From the NCBI RefSeq assembly GCF_027489515.1, contig NZ_JAIXZS010000098.1:31406-95405 (forward strand): a DNA stretch of 64,000 bases. Reading direction: 5' to 3'. This document shows positions 9,126-16,738 of this stretch, piece by piece (the stretch's first letter is position 1; each line of letters begins with the position of its first letter). The stretch comes from Novosphingobium sp. Lineage in GTDB: Bacteria; Pseudomonadota; Alphaproteobacteria; Sphingomonadales; Sphingomonadaceae. The position numbers were made by a program, and so were the translations under genes. Below the pieces are notes generated by a model, which was not told where the DNA came from, did no database searches, and saw only the letters and a program-made list of their open reading frames with translations.

Positions 9126-10420
9126 GAGCGGGACTCCTTGGGGAAGACGTGAATTCGAAACAGGCCGAGCGCGGGAAGCAGGACGCGCGACCCGTTCCAG
9201 AGCGCGCCAAGGGTCTGGCCCGCAATCAGGCCGACGACGGCGAACTTGAGCTCGCCAGCGTGTGCGCCGAGCGATAGCCCCCCGAGCGCCAGCACGCAGG
9301 TCAACGTGCTGTTGGCAGCATCGGTGCCGACCTGGCCCTGTGCGCGCAGCCAGCATCCGGTGATCTGCGCGATCAGCAGCGGGATACCGGCAAGGCAAAG
9401 AAGGGCGATCAGCGGCGCCGCAAAGGCCCAATGCGCACCAAACACCAGCGGAACATAGAACGGTGCCGCCAGTGCCTGCAGCGCGACGATGGGCACGAAT
9501 ACGGCAGCGCCGCCCAGCGCGATACGGCGCAGCATGGCGATGCGGGCAGCCCCGACCTGCGCGGCGCAGAGCATCGGGAAAGCAACAGTTCCGAATGCCG
9601 TCACCAGTGAGCTGACGATCCCGACACCGGCGTTGAACGCAAAATAGTAGGTGCCCAGTGCCGAAGTGCCCAGCAACGCCGCGATGATCAGATTGTCGCC
9701 TTGGGTGCGCAGGGCGCTCATCCCGTCGGCCAGCATGATCGGGCCGGCAAAGCGCAGCATCCGTGCGGCCGGAATCCGTCCGGCCGCAGGATCCGGGCGC
9801 CAAGGTGCGGCGCGACGGGCAAGGACCAGCCAGAGCGGCGCGGTCAGCAGCTTGGGGAGCACGATAGACCACGGGCTCGGCCAGATCAGGAGCAATGCGG
9901 CGGTGAGGATCTGATCCGCGATGGACTGGCTCGCTCCTATCCGGGCGAGGCGGGTTACCAGCCCAGCGCGCATGGCGATGTAGAATTGCACATGGCCGCC
10001 CGCCATGAAGGGATAGACGAGCGTGAGGACGGCGAGCATGGCGGCCGCCGTCGGCCGGTGAAACACGGCGGCGAGGAGCGCCGCGACGAGCATCTGCAAG
10101 ATCATCAGCGCAGCGGCCCAGGCCGTGTAGAACCGCTGGACCGAATTGCAGGTCGCGGCGAGTTCTTCCGGCTGCGCCTGCACGATCTGCTGGCCGGTGC
10201 CGATCCGTTCGAGCACGCGCACCAGTTCGAAAACGGTGAGCGCCAGTGCGGCCTCACCGACAATCGCCGGTGCCAGGCTTCGTGCAATGACAACCGTCGT
10301 CAGCAGCCGGACCAAGCGCGTCGCCACTTCCGCACTGCCATAGCTGCCGAGCCCGCGCGCCAGCTGCGCGAAGTGCGGACCGATGCGGTGCTCGGCTATC
10401 TGGATCAGGCGCAAGGACAA
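9122..10420 (-). CDS. Wzx-like polysaccharide flippase (MOP/Polysacc_synt)
   Basis: Multi-spanning membrane protein of about 432 residues with a dozen or so hydrophobic helices, typical of lipid-linked repeat-unit flippases. An early segment (GSYGSAEVATRLVRLLTTVV) is a typical first helix region of this family. It pairs with the Wzy-like polymerase at 16739 and the Wzz/Wza genes to form a Wzx/Wzy-type pathway. The longest frame starts at a TTG at 10477, but that codon coincides with a sigma-54-like -12 element. The TTG at 10420, 8 nt after GGAG (10432-10429), is preferred. The start remains uncertain. Confidence 0.82.
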   Translation of the reverse strand: MSLRLIQIAEHRIGPHFAQLARGLGSYGSAEVATRLVRLLTTVVIARSLAPAIVGEAALALTVFELVRVLERIGTGQQIVQAQPEELAATCNSVQRFYTAWAAALMILQMLVAALLAAVFHRPTAAAMLAVLTLVYPFMAGGHVQFYIAMRAGLVTRLARIGASQSIADQILTAALLLIWPSPWSIVLPKLLTAPLWLVLARRAAPWRPDPAAGRIPAARMLRFAGPIMLADGMSALRTQGDNLIIAALLGTSALGTYYFAFNAGVGIVSSLVTAFGTVAFPMLCAAQVGAARIAMLRRIALGGAAVFVPIVALQALAAPFYVPLVFGAHWAFAAPLIALLCLAGIPLLIAQITGCWLRAQGQVGTDAANSTLTCVLALGGLSLGAHAGELKFAVVGLIAGQTLGALWNGSRVLLPALGLFRIHVFPKESRS

Positions 10421-10473
10421 GGGATGCACTCCGGTGTGGGCGTTGCCTGAGCAACTTCTCAGCCGGTGCAGTT

Positions 10474-10488
10474 TCAAAAAGCGTGCCA
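10474..10488 (-). promoter_or_regulatory. Near-consensus sigma-54 promoter for the leftward EPS unit
   Basis: On the minus strand TGGCAC (10488-10483), five bases, then TTGA (10477-10474). The -24 half is perfect and the spacing exact, but the -12 half has A for the usual C. It is the leftward partner of the promoter at 10673 and shares the palindrome cluster at 10543-10619. If real, transcription begins near 10462 and the flippase start must lie downstream of it. Confidence 0.5.
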
Positions 10489-10542
10489 GAAAGGGGAAAG
10501 CCCGAATTGCACGGTTATCGGATGGTCAGGCCGGGTCGGCCA

Positions 10543-10619
10543 TGTGCATCGTGCAAAGGACATTGCCGGGAGCCGCTGCAAAATGCGCAGAAGCTCGCCC
10601 ACCTTTTGCATTATGCAAC
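10543..10619. promoter_or_regulatory. Cluster A of three TTYGCA-N3-TGCRAA palindromes
   Basis: Three imperfect dyads lie at 10543-10557, 10575-10589 and 10605-10619, matching 11, 9 and 11 of 12 fixed positions of TTYGCA-N3-TGCRAA. Centres are 30-32 bp apart (about three helical turns). The cluster sits almost midway between two divergent sigma-54-like promoters, with the nearest dyad about 87 bp from each predicted start. Interpreted as an upstream activator sequence for the response regulator at 20926. The consensus was derived by eye from this window. Confidence 0.6.
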
Positions 10620-10672
10620 TTCGCAATCTGGTAGGCGACCTTATAGCGCTGAATATTCGAAATAATTCAAAC

Positions 10673-10687
10673 TGGCACGGCTTCTGC
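10673..10687 (+). promoter_or_regulatory. Sigma-54 promoter for the ATP-grasp gene
   Basis: TGGCAC (10673-10678), five bases, CTGC (10684-10687), followed by T. This fits the -24/-12 consensus TGGCAC-N5-TTGC with one mismatch. The ATG at 10736 lies about 37 bases after the predicted start. Palindrome cluster A is centred 85-150 bp upstream. Confidence 0.75.
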
Positions 10688-10735
10688 TTTGAACCGGGCG
10701 CGACAACAGCTCGCTCTCCTCAATAAGGTGCCGAC

Positions 10736-11917
10736 ATGGACATTCTGATATTCGCGATCGAAGATGGCCGCTTCGGTCCCGCACGTTTCCCGCTGATGCT
10801 GCATAAGGCCGGCCTCACGGTGGCCGCTCTGTGCCCCAGCGACAATATCCTTGCGCAAAGCGATTTTCTTGGCGCGCATCATGCGCTGCCGCAGTCCCGC
10901 AATATTCGCGTGATTGCCGAGGCCATGGCCGCAGCGATCACTGCATCGCGGCCCAAGCTGGTTATCCCTGGCGACGAGCAGGCCGTAATCCTGCTTCAGG
11001 CCTTTGCCATGGGGCGCTGCTCATCCTTGATCGGGCCAGAGGCCAAGGCGATCATCGCCAGGTCGCTGGGCGCCCCGTGCATGTTTGCCGCCAGTCTCTT
11101 CAAGTCAGATACGATCGCACTCGCCCGCAGCCTCGGCATTCCCGTGCCGAAGAGCGAGACGGTGGTATCGGCCAATGAGGCTTACCGTGCGGGTGAACGC
11201 ATGGGTTACCCGGTTTTTCTCAAGCAGTCCTTCAGCTGGGCCGGCATGGGCGTGGCAAAGTGCGACGATGCAAATGCCTTGCGCGCAGCTTGCAACGCCG
11301 CGCGCCCGCGCGGCATGATGTTGCGCCGCCTCGTTCGCAAGGTGCTCGGCCGCGATTGGTATCCGGCAGTCACGGCGATGGACGTCCAGTCAGGCATCGC
11401 GGGCAGTACCGCGATGTTCAGCGTGCTGGCCTGGCAGGGCCGTCTGATCGGCGGGATCTCCGGGGTGCGGCTGGCCAAGGTCGGGCCCTACGGACCCAGC
11501 ACATCGGTCCGCATCGCTCACAACCAGTCGATGGCCGATGCCGCAGGCAATATGGTGGCAGCGCTCGGGATGACCGGTTTCGTCTCGTTCGATTTCATGA
11601 TTCCGCATGATGGAAGCGAACCGGTTATGATCGAATGCAACCCGCGCCCGGTGCCGGTGCATCATCTGGGCAGCCATGTCGGCGTGGATCTGGCCTCAGC
11701 GTTTGCACGATTGCTGAAGGGCGAGTCCGTGGAAGGCGATCCGGCTTTTGCGGATCGCGAAATCGATGTCGTGCTTTTTCCCCATGCGCTCAATCCTGCG
11801 CTGCATGTAGCGGGCAGCCTGCTCGATATGGCCGATGAAGATCCCGGTCTGGTACGGCATGTGGCCGGCCATTATTCGGCGAAAGGGACTGATCAGCCCA
11901 CACGCCTCGCTGCGTGA
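10736..11917 (+). CDS. ATP-grasp domain protein of the EPS locus
   Basis: 393-residue ATP-grasp protein, a fold that couples ATP hydrolysis to ligation of a carboxylate to an amine or thiol. It has an N-terminal Rossmann-like part (DILIFAIEDGRFG), an ATP-binding core (YPVFLKQSFSWAGMGVAKC) and the Mg-binding E-x-N in VMIECNPRPVPVH. It stands alone between two sigma-54 promoters inside the EPS locus, so decoration of a sugar with an amino acid or similar is plausible. No specific substrate can be assigned. A GC-rich hairpin follows at 11994. Confidence 0.8.
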   Translation: MDILIFAIEDGRFGPARFPLMLHKAGLTVAALCPSDNILAQSDFLGAHHALPQSRNIRVIAEAMAAAITASRPKLVIPGDEQAVILLQAFAMGRCSSLIGPEAKAIIARSLGAPCMFAASLFKSDTIALARSLGIPVPKSETVVSANEAYRAGERMGYPVFLKQSFSWAGMGVAKCDDANALRAACNAARPRGMMLRRLVRKVLGRDWYPAVTAMDVQSGIAGSTAMFSVLAWQGRLIGGISGVRLAKVGPYGPSTSVRIAHNQSMADAAGNMVAALGMTGFVSFDFMIPHDGSEPVMIECNPRPVPVHHLGSHVGVDLASAFARLLKGESVEGDPAFADREIDVVLFPHALNPALHVAGSLLDMADEDPGLVRHVAGHYSAKGTDQPTRLAA

Positions 11918-11993
11918 TCTCGTCCTGATTATGTACCATTAAGGTTCATAAATCGGGTTCCAGATCGCCTCCCACCGCAAGATCAGGTTTCCC

Positions 11994-12023
11994 GCCCACT
12001 CAGCCCCGCATGGCTGGGTGGGC
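11994..12023 (+). terminator. Hairpin after the ATP-grasp gene
   Basis: A 12-bp stem (GCCCACTCAGCC / GGCTGGGTGGGC, one wobble pair) with a 6-nt loop lies about 75 bases after the stop. There is no clear T tract, so it may be a terminator or an mRNA end-stabilising hairpin. Confidence 0.5.
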
Positions 12024-12091
12024 GTTGTGCTGCCTAGTCGGCTAGCAGCGTACAACTCATACTTTCTAGATATTTAGCCTTCCTTTTTTGC

Positions 12092-12158
12092 AATGCAAAG
12101 TGCGAACCGCAAGGGTCGCGGCTTTGCAAAGTGGCATGCAATTCGGGCACGCTGCGAT
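12092..12158. promoter_or_regulatory. Cluster B of palindromes upstream of the fusion gene
   Basis: Sites at 12092-12106 (ATGCA-AAG-TGCGAA core, 10/12), 12123-12137 (left half perfect, 9/12) and a weak one at 12144-12158 (8/12). A compact palindrome TTTTGCAATGCAAA at 12086-12099 overlaps the first. The sites lie 75-130 bp before the predicted start of the promoter at 12201, the same placement as in the other clusters. Confidence 0.5.
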
Positions 12159-12200
12159 CCAGCTGCGCCTAACGCATTGATACTCCAATAAAATCCAAAT

Positions 12201-12215
12201 TGGCACAGTGCCTGC
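12201..12215 (+). promoter_or_regulatory. Sigma-54 promoter for the GT26/sugar-transferase fusion
   Basis: TGGCAC (12201-12206), five bases, CTGC (12212-12215). Only one base departs from TGGCAC-N5-TTGC. The predicted start near 12227 leaves a 23-base leader containing AGGA before the ATG at 12250. Confidence 0.75.
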
Positions 12216-12249
12216 GTTGAACCCTGCAACACAATGCAGGATTTTCCAG

Positions 12250-13698
12250 ATGCTCAAGCGATTTGATTCCGAGACCCAGTTCGATCAGGCCGATGCCCGT
12301 TTCACGTCCCTCTCACGACTTCGGCTGCCGCACGATACACTCCGCCAGGCCCGGCGCACCCGGTTGTTCGATCTTGAGCTGATGGTGTCGACGCGTCTCC
12401 ATGTGGCCGAAGAGCTTGTCGCCATGGCGCGCTCCGGTGAATGCGCCACGGTCCAGTTCATCAACGCACACTGCATCAATGTCGCGCAGACCAACCCCAC
12501 CTACCGCGAGGTGCTCGATCGCGCCGACTTCCTCCTTCCCGATGGTAGCGGCATGGCGATCGCCGCGCGTCTGGCTGGACGCGAACTGGGCGAGAACCTC
12601 AACGGCACCGATCTCTTCCCCGAACTCTGCCGCTGCGCTGCCGAACGCGGCCAATCGATCTTTCTGCTTGGCGGCAAGGCAGGCATCGCCGCCGCGGCGG
12701 CGCAGGCCATGCAGGCGCGCTACCCTGCGCTCAATGTTGCCGGAACCCGCCACGGATACTGGAGCGCAAGCGAGGAAGACGCCGTGGTGGCTGAAATCAA
12801 TGCGTCCGGTGCGGCCATCGTGCTGGTCGGGCTTGGCGTGCCGACCCAGGAAATCTGGATCGACCGCATCCGCGATCGCCTCATGGCACGCGTGGTGATG
12901 GGCGTGGGCGGGTTGTTTGACTACTATTCCGGCGCAATTCCGCGTGCGCCGCTCGCGCTGCGCAAGATGGGCTGCGAATGGGCCTGGCGTCTGGCGCAGG
13001 AACCGCGCCGCCTGTTTGTGCGCTATGTGATCGGCAATCCCCGCTTTCTTGCCGCTGCGGCATTCCATGCCTGGCAGGCGCGTGATCTGTCCGGCCGGGG
13101 CTCGCTTGCCGTCAAGCACGGCATCGACCGCATGACGGCGGCTTTGGCGCTGCTGGTGCTGGCCCCCCTGTTCTTCCTGATCGGCGCAGCAATCCGCCTT
13201 GAAGATGGCGGGCCGGTGTTCTTTCGCCAGACCCGCATCGGTGTGGGTGGCCAGCCGTTCCGGATGTGGAAATTCCGTTCGATGGTGATCGATGCCGAGA
13301 CCCGGCTTGCGGCCATCCGCGACAAATCCGAGCGCGACAGCACCTGCTTCAAGATGAAGCGCGACCCGCGGGTCACGCGGATCGGTGCGATCTTGCGCCG
13401 GCTCTCGCTTGACGAGCTTCCGCAGCTGATCAACATCGTCGCAGGCGAGATGTCGGTTGTCGGGCCGCGCCCTGCATTGCCCAACGAGGTCGTCGGCTAT
13501 CAACCCGAGGCCCGCGCGCGCCTGCTCGGCAAACCGGGGCTCACGTGCACCTGGCAAGTCAGCGGGCGAGCAGAAGTGCCGTTCGAACAGCAGGTCGAAC
13601 TGGACGTGAGCTACCTGCGCTCGCGGTCGCTGGTGGCGGATCTGGCGCTGATCCTGCGCACCGTTCCGGCCGTGCTGACCGCGCGCGGCGCCTATTGA
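12250..13698 (+). CDS. Fusion: WecG/TagA/CpsF (GT26) domain + initiating bacterial sugar transferase
   Basis: 482-residue two-domain enzyme. Residues about 30-240 form a WecG/TagA/CpsF-type GT26 domain (VQFINAHCINVA, FLLPDGSGMAIA, ENLNGTDLFPELC, IFLLGGKAG). Residues about 290-480 form a polyisoprenyl-phosphate hexose-1-P transferase domain, with one membrane helix followed by RQTRIGVGGQPFRMWKFRSM, RRLSLDELPQL and MSVVGPRPALP. The second domain loads the first sugar-phosphate on undecaprenyl phosphate, and GT26 enzymes usually add the second sugar, so one polypeptide could do both first steps. The start at 12250 is chosen because the upstream GTG lies within the sigma-54 promoter. Confidence 0.88.
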   Translation: MLKRFDSETQFDQADARFTSLSRLRLPHDTLRQARRTRLFDLELMVSTRLHVAEELVAMARSGECATVQFINAHCINVAQTNPTYREVLDRADFLLPDGSGMAIAARLAGRELGENLNGTDLFPELCRCAAERGQSIFLLGGKAGIAAAAAQAMQARYPALNVAGTRHGYWSASEEDAVVAEINASGAAIVLVGLGVPTQEIWIDRIRDRLMARVVMGVGGLFDYYSGAIPRAPLALRKMGCEWAWRLAQEPRRLFVRYVIGNPRFLAAAAFHAWQARDLSGRGSLAVKHGIDRMTAALALLVLAPLFFLIGAAIRLEDGGPVFFRQTRIGVGGQPFRMWKFRSMVIDAETRLAAIRDKSERDSTCFKMKRDPRVTRIGAILRRLSLDELPQLINIVAGEMSVVGPRPALPNEVVGYQPEARARLLGKPGLTCTWQVSGRAEVPFEQQVELDVSYLRSRSLVADLALILRTVPAVLTARGAY

Positions 13699-14018
13699 GG
13701 AACCAGCGGAGCGGCGATCGCCACAACGGCGGCGATCGTCGCTTCGACGCAATCAAGAAAGCGAGCGCGAGCGTCGGTCGACGACAGATCGCTGTCCACG
13801 TGATGCATGACCGCAGCTGCACCGAAGTTGCCGCACAGCCCCTTGAGGGAATGACGTGCGCGCCGAATTGCTTCGTCATCTTGCGCAGCCACGGCGTCGA
13901 GCAGACGCGTGCTCCAATCGCGCAGGTCCGCTGACGTTGCCTCGCACAGGGGGACTACAACGTTCGATGGCAATGCCTCGAACTGGCTGAGGGTCAGCTC
14001 TTGATCAATCAGCTCCAT
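13692..14018 (-). CDS. Hpt (histidine phosphotransfer) protein
   Basis: 108-residue single-domain Hpt protein with the phospho-accepting histidine in RARHSLKGLCGNFGA. It would shuttle phosphate from the receiver domain of a hybrid kinase to a response regulator. It is the last gene of the leftward H-NOX / kinase / Hpt unit, 69 bases after the kinase gene, and its 3' end overlaps the convergent fusion gene by 7 bases. It is the only free Hpt protein in the window, while both hybrid kinases nearby lack a fused Hpt. Confidence 0.85.
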   Translation of the reverse strand: MELIDQELTLSQFEALPSNVVVPLCEATSADLRDWSTRLLDAVAAQDDEAIRRARHSLKGLCGNFGAAAVMHHVDSDLSSTDARARFLDCVEATIAAVVAIAAPLVPQ

Positions 14019-14087
14019 GCATGCCTTGCCCTGTTATGAATTCGACGAAGGGGTCGTCTTTCCATCGCTGGCAAACCGACCCGCTGT

Positions 14088-16001
14088 CTAGTGCGCGACG
14101 TCGTCTTCCACCGGTATGCCCAGCACCCGGCTGATTGCGCGATAGAGATCGTCGATGACGATGGGCTTTGCCACACTGTCGTTGGCTCCGGCCGCCATCA
14201 TCGGTTCCAGCTCCTCAGGCCGCGTGAACGCGGTGAGCGCTATGATCGGAAGTTGGGCCAGTTCGCCAGGCAGTGCCCTGATGCGGCGCGTAGCCTCGGG
14301 GCCGTCCATCACCGGCATGGCCATGTCCATCAGCACAAGATCATAGGCTTCGCCCGATCCGACGGCGTCAAGCGCCTGCTGGCCGTCTTCCACGACATGG
14401 ACTTCGCAGCGCAGCTTGCGCAAGCAGCCTTCCACGACGATGCGGTTCGTCGCCAGATCCTCCGCTACAAGCACCCGTGGGACCCGGCCGTCCGCCCCCC
14501 TGAGGGAACGAACGACCGGGTTTGCGACCCGCTTGGGCACGGGGATCCGAACAACGGGAATCTCGAACCAGAAACAGCTTCCTCGCGCGGCATCGTCGAC
14601 GCCAAGGCGTCCGCCCATGACCTCGATGATGCGCTGGCAGATGGCGAGGCCAAGGCCGGCACCGCCGGGCTCGCTGCCGAGCAGATTGAGCTGGCTGAAT
14701 TCGCTGAACAGTTCAGTGCGCCGATGGGCAGGAATGCCGATGCCGGTATCGATGACTTCCGTGCGCAGCCAGCCGCTAGGCAAGACACGTGTCTTCAGCA
14801 ACACGCCGCCTTCGCTCGTATACTTGATGGCGTTGCTAAGCATGTTGTCGATCAGCTGACGCAGCCGCACGCTGTCGGCTTCGACCCAGGTGGGCGTGTC
14901 CGGCGCGAGCACGATATCGAGCGAGAGGCTCTTGTCATCCGCGAGGTGCCGCCAGAAATCGGCCCCGTCGGTGAGGACGTCGACGAGATTGGTCGGCCCG
15001 GGAGTGAGCGCCAGCTTGCCGGCTTCGGCGCGGGCGAGATCGATGATGTCGTTGAGTAGGACGCGCAGCTGATCCCCGCTCGAGCGCACCAGCGCCAGCG
15101 TCCGCCGCTGGCCTGCGGTGAGCGTGCTCTCGTCGAACAGGCTCAGCATTCCGATCACACCGTTGAGCGGGGTGCGGATATCGTGGCTCATCATCGCGAG
15201 AAACCGCGATTTTGCATCGTTGGCGAGGTCTGCCTGCTCGCGCGCGAGCAGCAATTCCTTGTTGAGTCGCTCAAGATCCGCGAGGCGCTGCAGTTCCCGT
15301 GCGCGCAGGGCAGCAGCCTCGTTGTCGGCGCGAACCTGGCGGGTGATGTCCTGCACCGTCACGAAGATCATCGCCGGCCGGCACTGGCTGTCGACCTGGA
15401 ACTGCGCCATGATGCGAAGCGAACGAACGCCTTCGCCGCCTTTTTCGGCGGGGCAGCGGACTTCGATGCGATATTCGCGCAGCGCTTCTTCGCAGGGGCC
15501 CGGCGATCCTTGGCAGGGCTGCCCATCGTATTTGATGCAGTGGTCGCGCTCAAGCCGCGCCAGCAATTCGCCGTGCATCCAGTCCAGCAGGCGCCGGCGG
15601 TCTTCGCGCAGAAGGCCGCGTACGAGCGAGCGATAGGTCTTGACTGCGGAGCCCGGCTCAAGCCCGATCATGACCTGGACCTGCGGCGAGAGTTCAAGCT
15701 GCTGGTGCTTGATATCCCACAGCATGGTGCCAAAGCCTGCCACCCGCTGCGCGTCCAGCAACTGGCGGGTTCGCCGCTCGAGGCTGGTGCTCAGCTTGTC
15801 CTGCCGCGCGGTCAGCTCGGTATTGGCTGCAGCGAGGATACGGCTTTTCTGTTCGAGCAAGTGCTCTGCAGCAGCCCGCGCCGCTTCCGCCCGCGCCAGC
15901 CGGCGTTCAAGCAAGGCAATCTGCGCCGCGGGATCGACCGGCTCAATCGCGGCCGCTACCTCGTGAGGCATCGCAAAACTCGAAAGGGGCGTTCCGGGCA
16001 T
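14088..16001 (-). CDS. Cytoplasmic hybrid sensor histidine kinase (probable H-NOX partner)
   Basis: 637-residue soluble hybrid kinase with no membrane helix. Order: coiled coil (about 25-85), PAS-like domain (about 90-225), short coiled coil, HisKA with the phospho-His H273 in MMSHDIRTPLNG, HATPase_c (N-box SNAIKYTSEGG, G-box GAGLGLAICQRI), and a C-terminal receiver starting RVLVAEDLATNR with the acceptor Asp in LVLMDMAMPVMDG. The gene lies 9 bases after the H-NOX gene, the classic arrangement in which H-NOX controls a soluble hybrid kinase according to NO binding. Its output would pass through the Hpt protein encoded next. Confidence 0.88.
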   Translation of the reverse strand: MPGTPLSSFAMPHEVAAAIEPVDPAAQIALLERRLARAEAARAAAEHLLEQKSRILAAANTELTARQDKLSTSLERRTRQLLDAQRVAGFGTMLWDIKHQQLELSPQVQVMIGLEPGSAVKTYRSLVRGLLREDRRRLLDWMHGELLARLERDHCIKYDGQPCQGSPGPCEEALREYRIEVRCPAEKGGEGVRSLRIMAQFQVDSQCRPAMIFVTVQDITRQVRADNEAAALRARELQRLADLERLNKELLLAREQADLANDAKSRFLAMMSHDIRTPLNGVIGMLSLFDESTLTAGQRRTLALVRSSGDQLRVLLNDIIDLARAEAGKLALTPGPTNLVDVLTDGADFWRHLADDKSLSLDIVLAPDTPTWVEADSVRLRQLIDNMLSNAIKYTSEGGVLLKTRVLPSGWLRTEVIDTGIGIPAHRRTELFSEFSQLNLLGSEPGGAGLGLAICQRIIEVMGGRLGVDDAARGSCFWFEIPVVRIPVPKRVANPVVRSLRGADGRVPRVLVAEDLATNRIVVEGCLRKLRCEVHVVEDGQQALDAVGSGEAYDLVLMDMAMPVMDGPEATRRIRALPGELAQLPIIALTAFTRPEELEPMMAAGANDSVAKPIVIDDLYRAISRVLGIPVEDDVAH

Positions 16002-16010
16002 CTCTGATCC

Positions 16011-16565
16011 CTACCCGGACAGGACGCGCGCAGGCTTGCGCACAAGGAAGCGGGCGGCATGCGGCCCGGGCGAGCCGGGATCGCGGATGACCTCGAGATC
16101 ATCGCCGTAATAGTCAATGTAACCGCGCACCAGGCCATGGGCGACATCCGCAAGCGGCCGATGCGACCCGTAGCTGACGGTCAGTTCCTCGCCGTCGATC
16201 ACCACCACGATGCTCGGGGTGCGCGCATCAGGGTAAAGCTTGGTGACTTCGCGGTGATGCTGCCCGTCGACATCGCGCAGGAACGTCACGGCGTCGGTAT
16301 AGCCCTCGAACATCTCGGGATAGAGTTCCATGAACCGGCTTGCCAGCCAGTAGCCATAGCTGTCGGCCAGCACAGCAATCGGCTGACGCGAGATATCGGC
16401 GAGCGCGCCCATCATCGCGAGGGCGTCCGTATGGGGGTAGTTGCCGACTGTCGTGTAGACGCCGTTGCCGGGAAGGCCGGAGCGGACGATCACGGCATCT
16501 GCCACGGCGGGCGAGAAGGCTTCCTCGATCCATCGGACTAGTTCGGCAATGATAACACCCTTCAT
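16011..16565 (-). CDS. H-NOX (haem nitric oxide/oxygen binding) sensor
   Basis: 184-residue stand-alone H-NOX protein, the usual bacterial length. It starts MKGVIIAELVRWIEE, has the haem-ligand histidine region GQHHREVTKLYPDA (H104 most likely ligand) and the conserved Y-x-S-x-R haem-propionate motif as Y132-G-S134-H-R136. Such proteins bind NO with very high affinity and regulate a neighbouring kinase or cyclic-di-GMP enzyme. Here it is first in an operon with a soluble hybrid kinase and an Hpt protein, inside the EPS locus and behind a sigma-54 promoter, which points to NO control of EPS or biofilm formation. Whether O2 also binds cannot be judged. Confidence 0.87.
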   Translation of the reverse strand: MKGVIIAELVRWIEEAFSPAVADAVIVRSGLPGNGVYTTVGNYPHTDALAMMGALADISRQPIAVLADSYGYWLASRFMELYPEMFEGYTDAVTFLRDVDGQHHREVTKLYPDARTPSIVVVIDGEELTVSYGSHRPLADVAHGLVRGYIDYYGDDLEVIRDPGSPGPHAARFLVRKPARVLSG

Positions 16566-16614
16566 CCCGACTTCCCGATTCCACTGGCCACGGCTTGCAG
16601 CTCAAACTGGTTAA

Positions 16615-16629
16615 GCAAATCACATGCCA
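16615..16629 (-). promoter_or_regulatory. Sigma-54 promoter of the H-NOX operon
   Basis: Minus strand TGGCAT (16629-16624), five bases, TTGC (16618-16615), then T. The -12 half is perfect and -24 has one change. The predicted start near 16603 leaves a leader of about 38 bases before the H-NOX ATG. The upstream cluster at 16683-16738 is at -87 to -128. Confidence 0.75.
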
Positions 16630-16682
16630 GTTGTGCGCTGAGGCTAATACCCGCGCATCTTGGCAATTGCCGGCGGATATTC

Positions 16683-16738
16683 TTTGCATTGTGCAAAAGC
16701 AGGCTTTGCAGAATGCAACGATCTTCGCATTCTGCATA
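16683..16738. promoter_or_regulatory. Cluster C of three palindromes upstream of H-NOX
   Basis: Dyads at 16683-16697 (12/12, TTTGCA-TTG-TGCAAA), 16705-16719 (11/12) and 16724-16738 (11/12), with centres 19-22 bp apart. This is the best-preserved cluster. It fills the space between the H-NOX promoter and the end of the polymerase gene and ends one base before that gene's stop codon. Proposed enhancer sites for the sigma-54 activator. Confidence 0.65.

Larger units (their letters stand above)
11918..12249. other. Intergenic regulatory region (332 bp)
   Basis: No credible gene. It holds a hairpin (11994-12023), palindrome cluster B (12092-12158) and a sigma-54 promoter (12201-12215). A GTG in frame at 12208 lies inside the promoter and is not used as a start. 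Confidence 0.7.
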
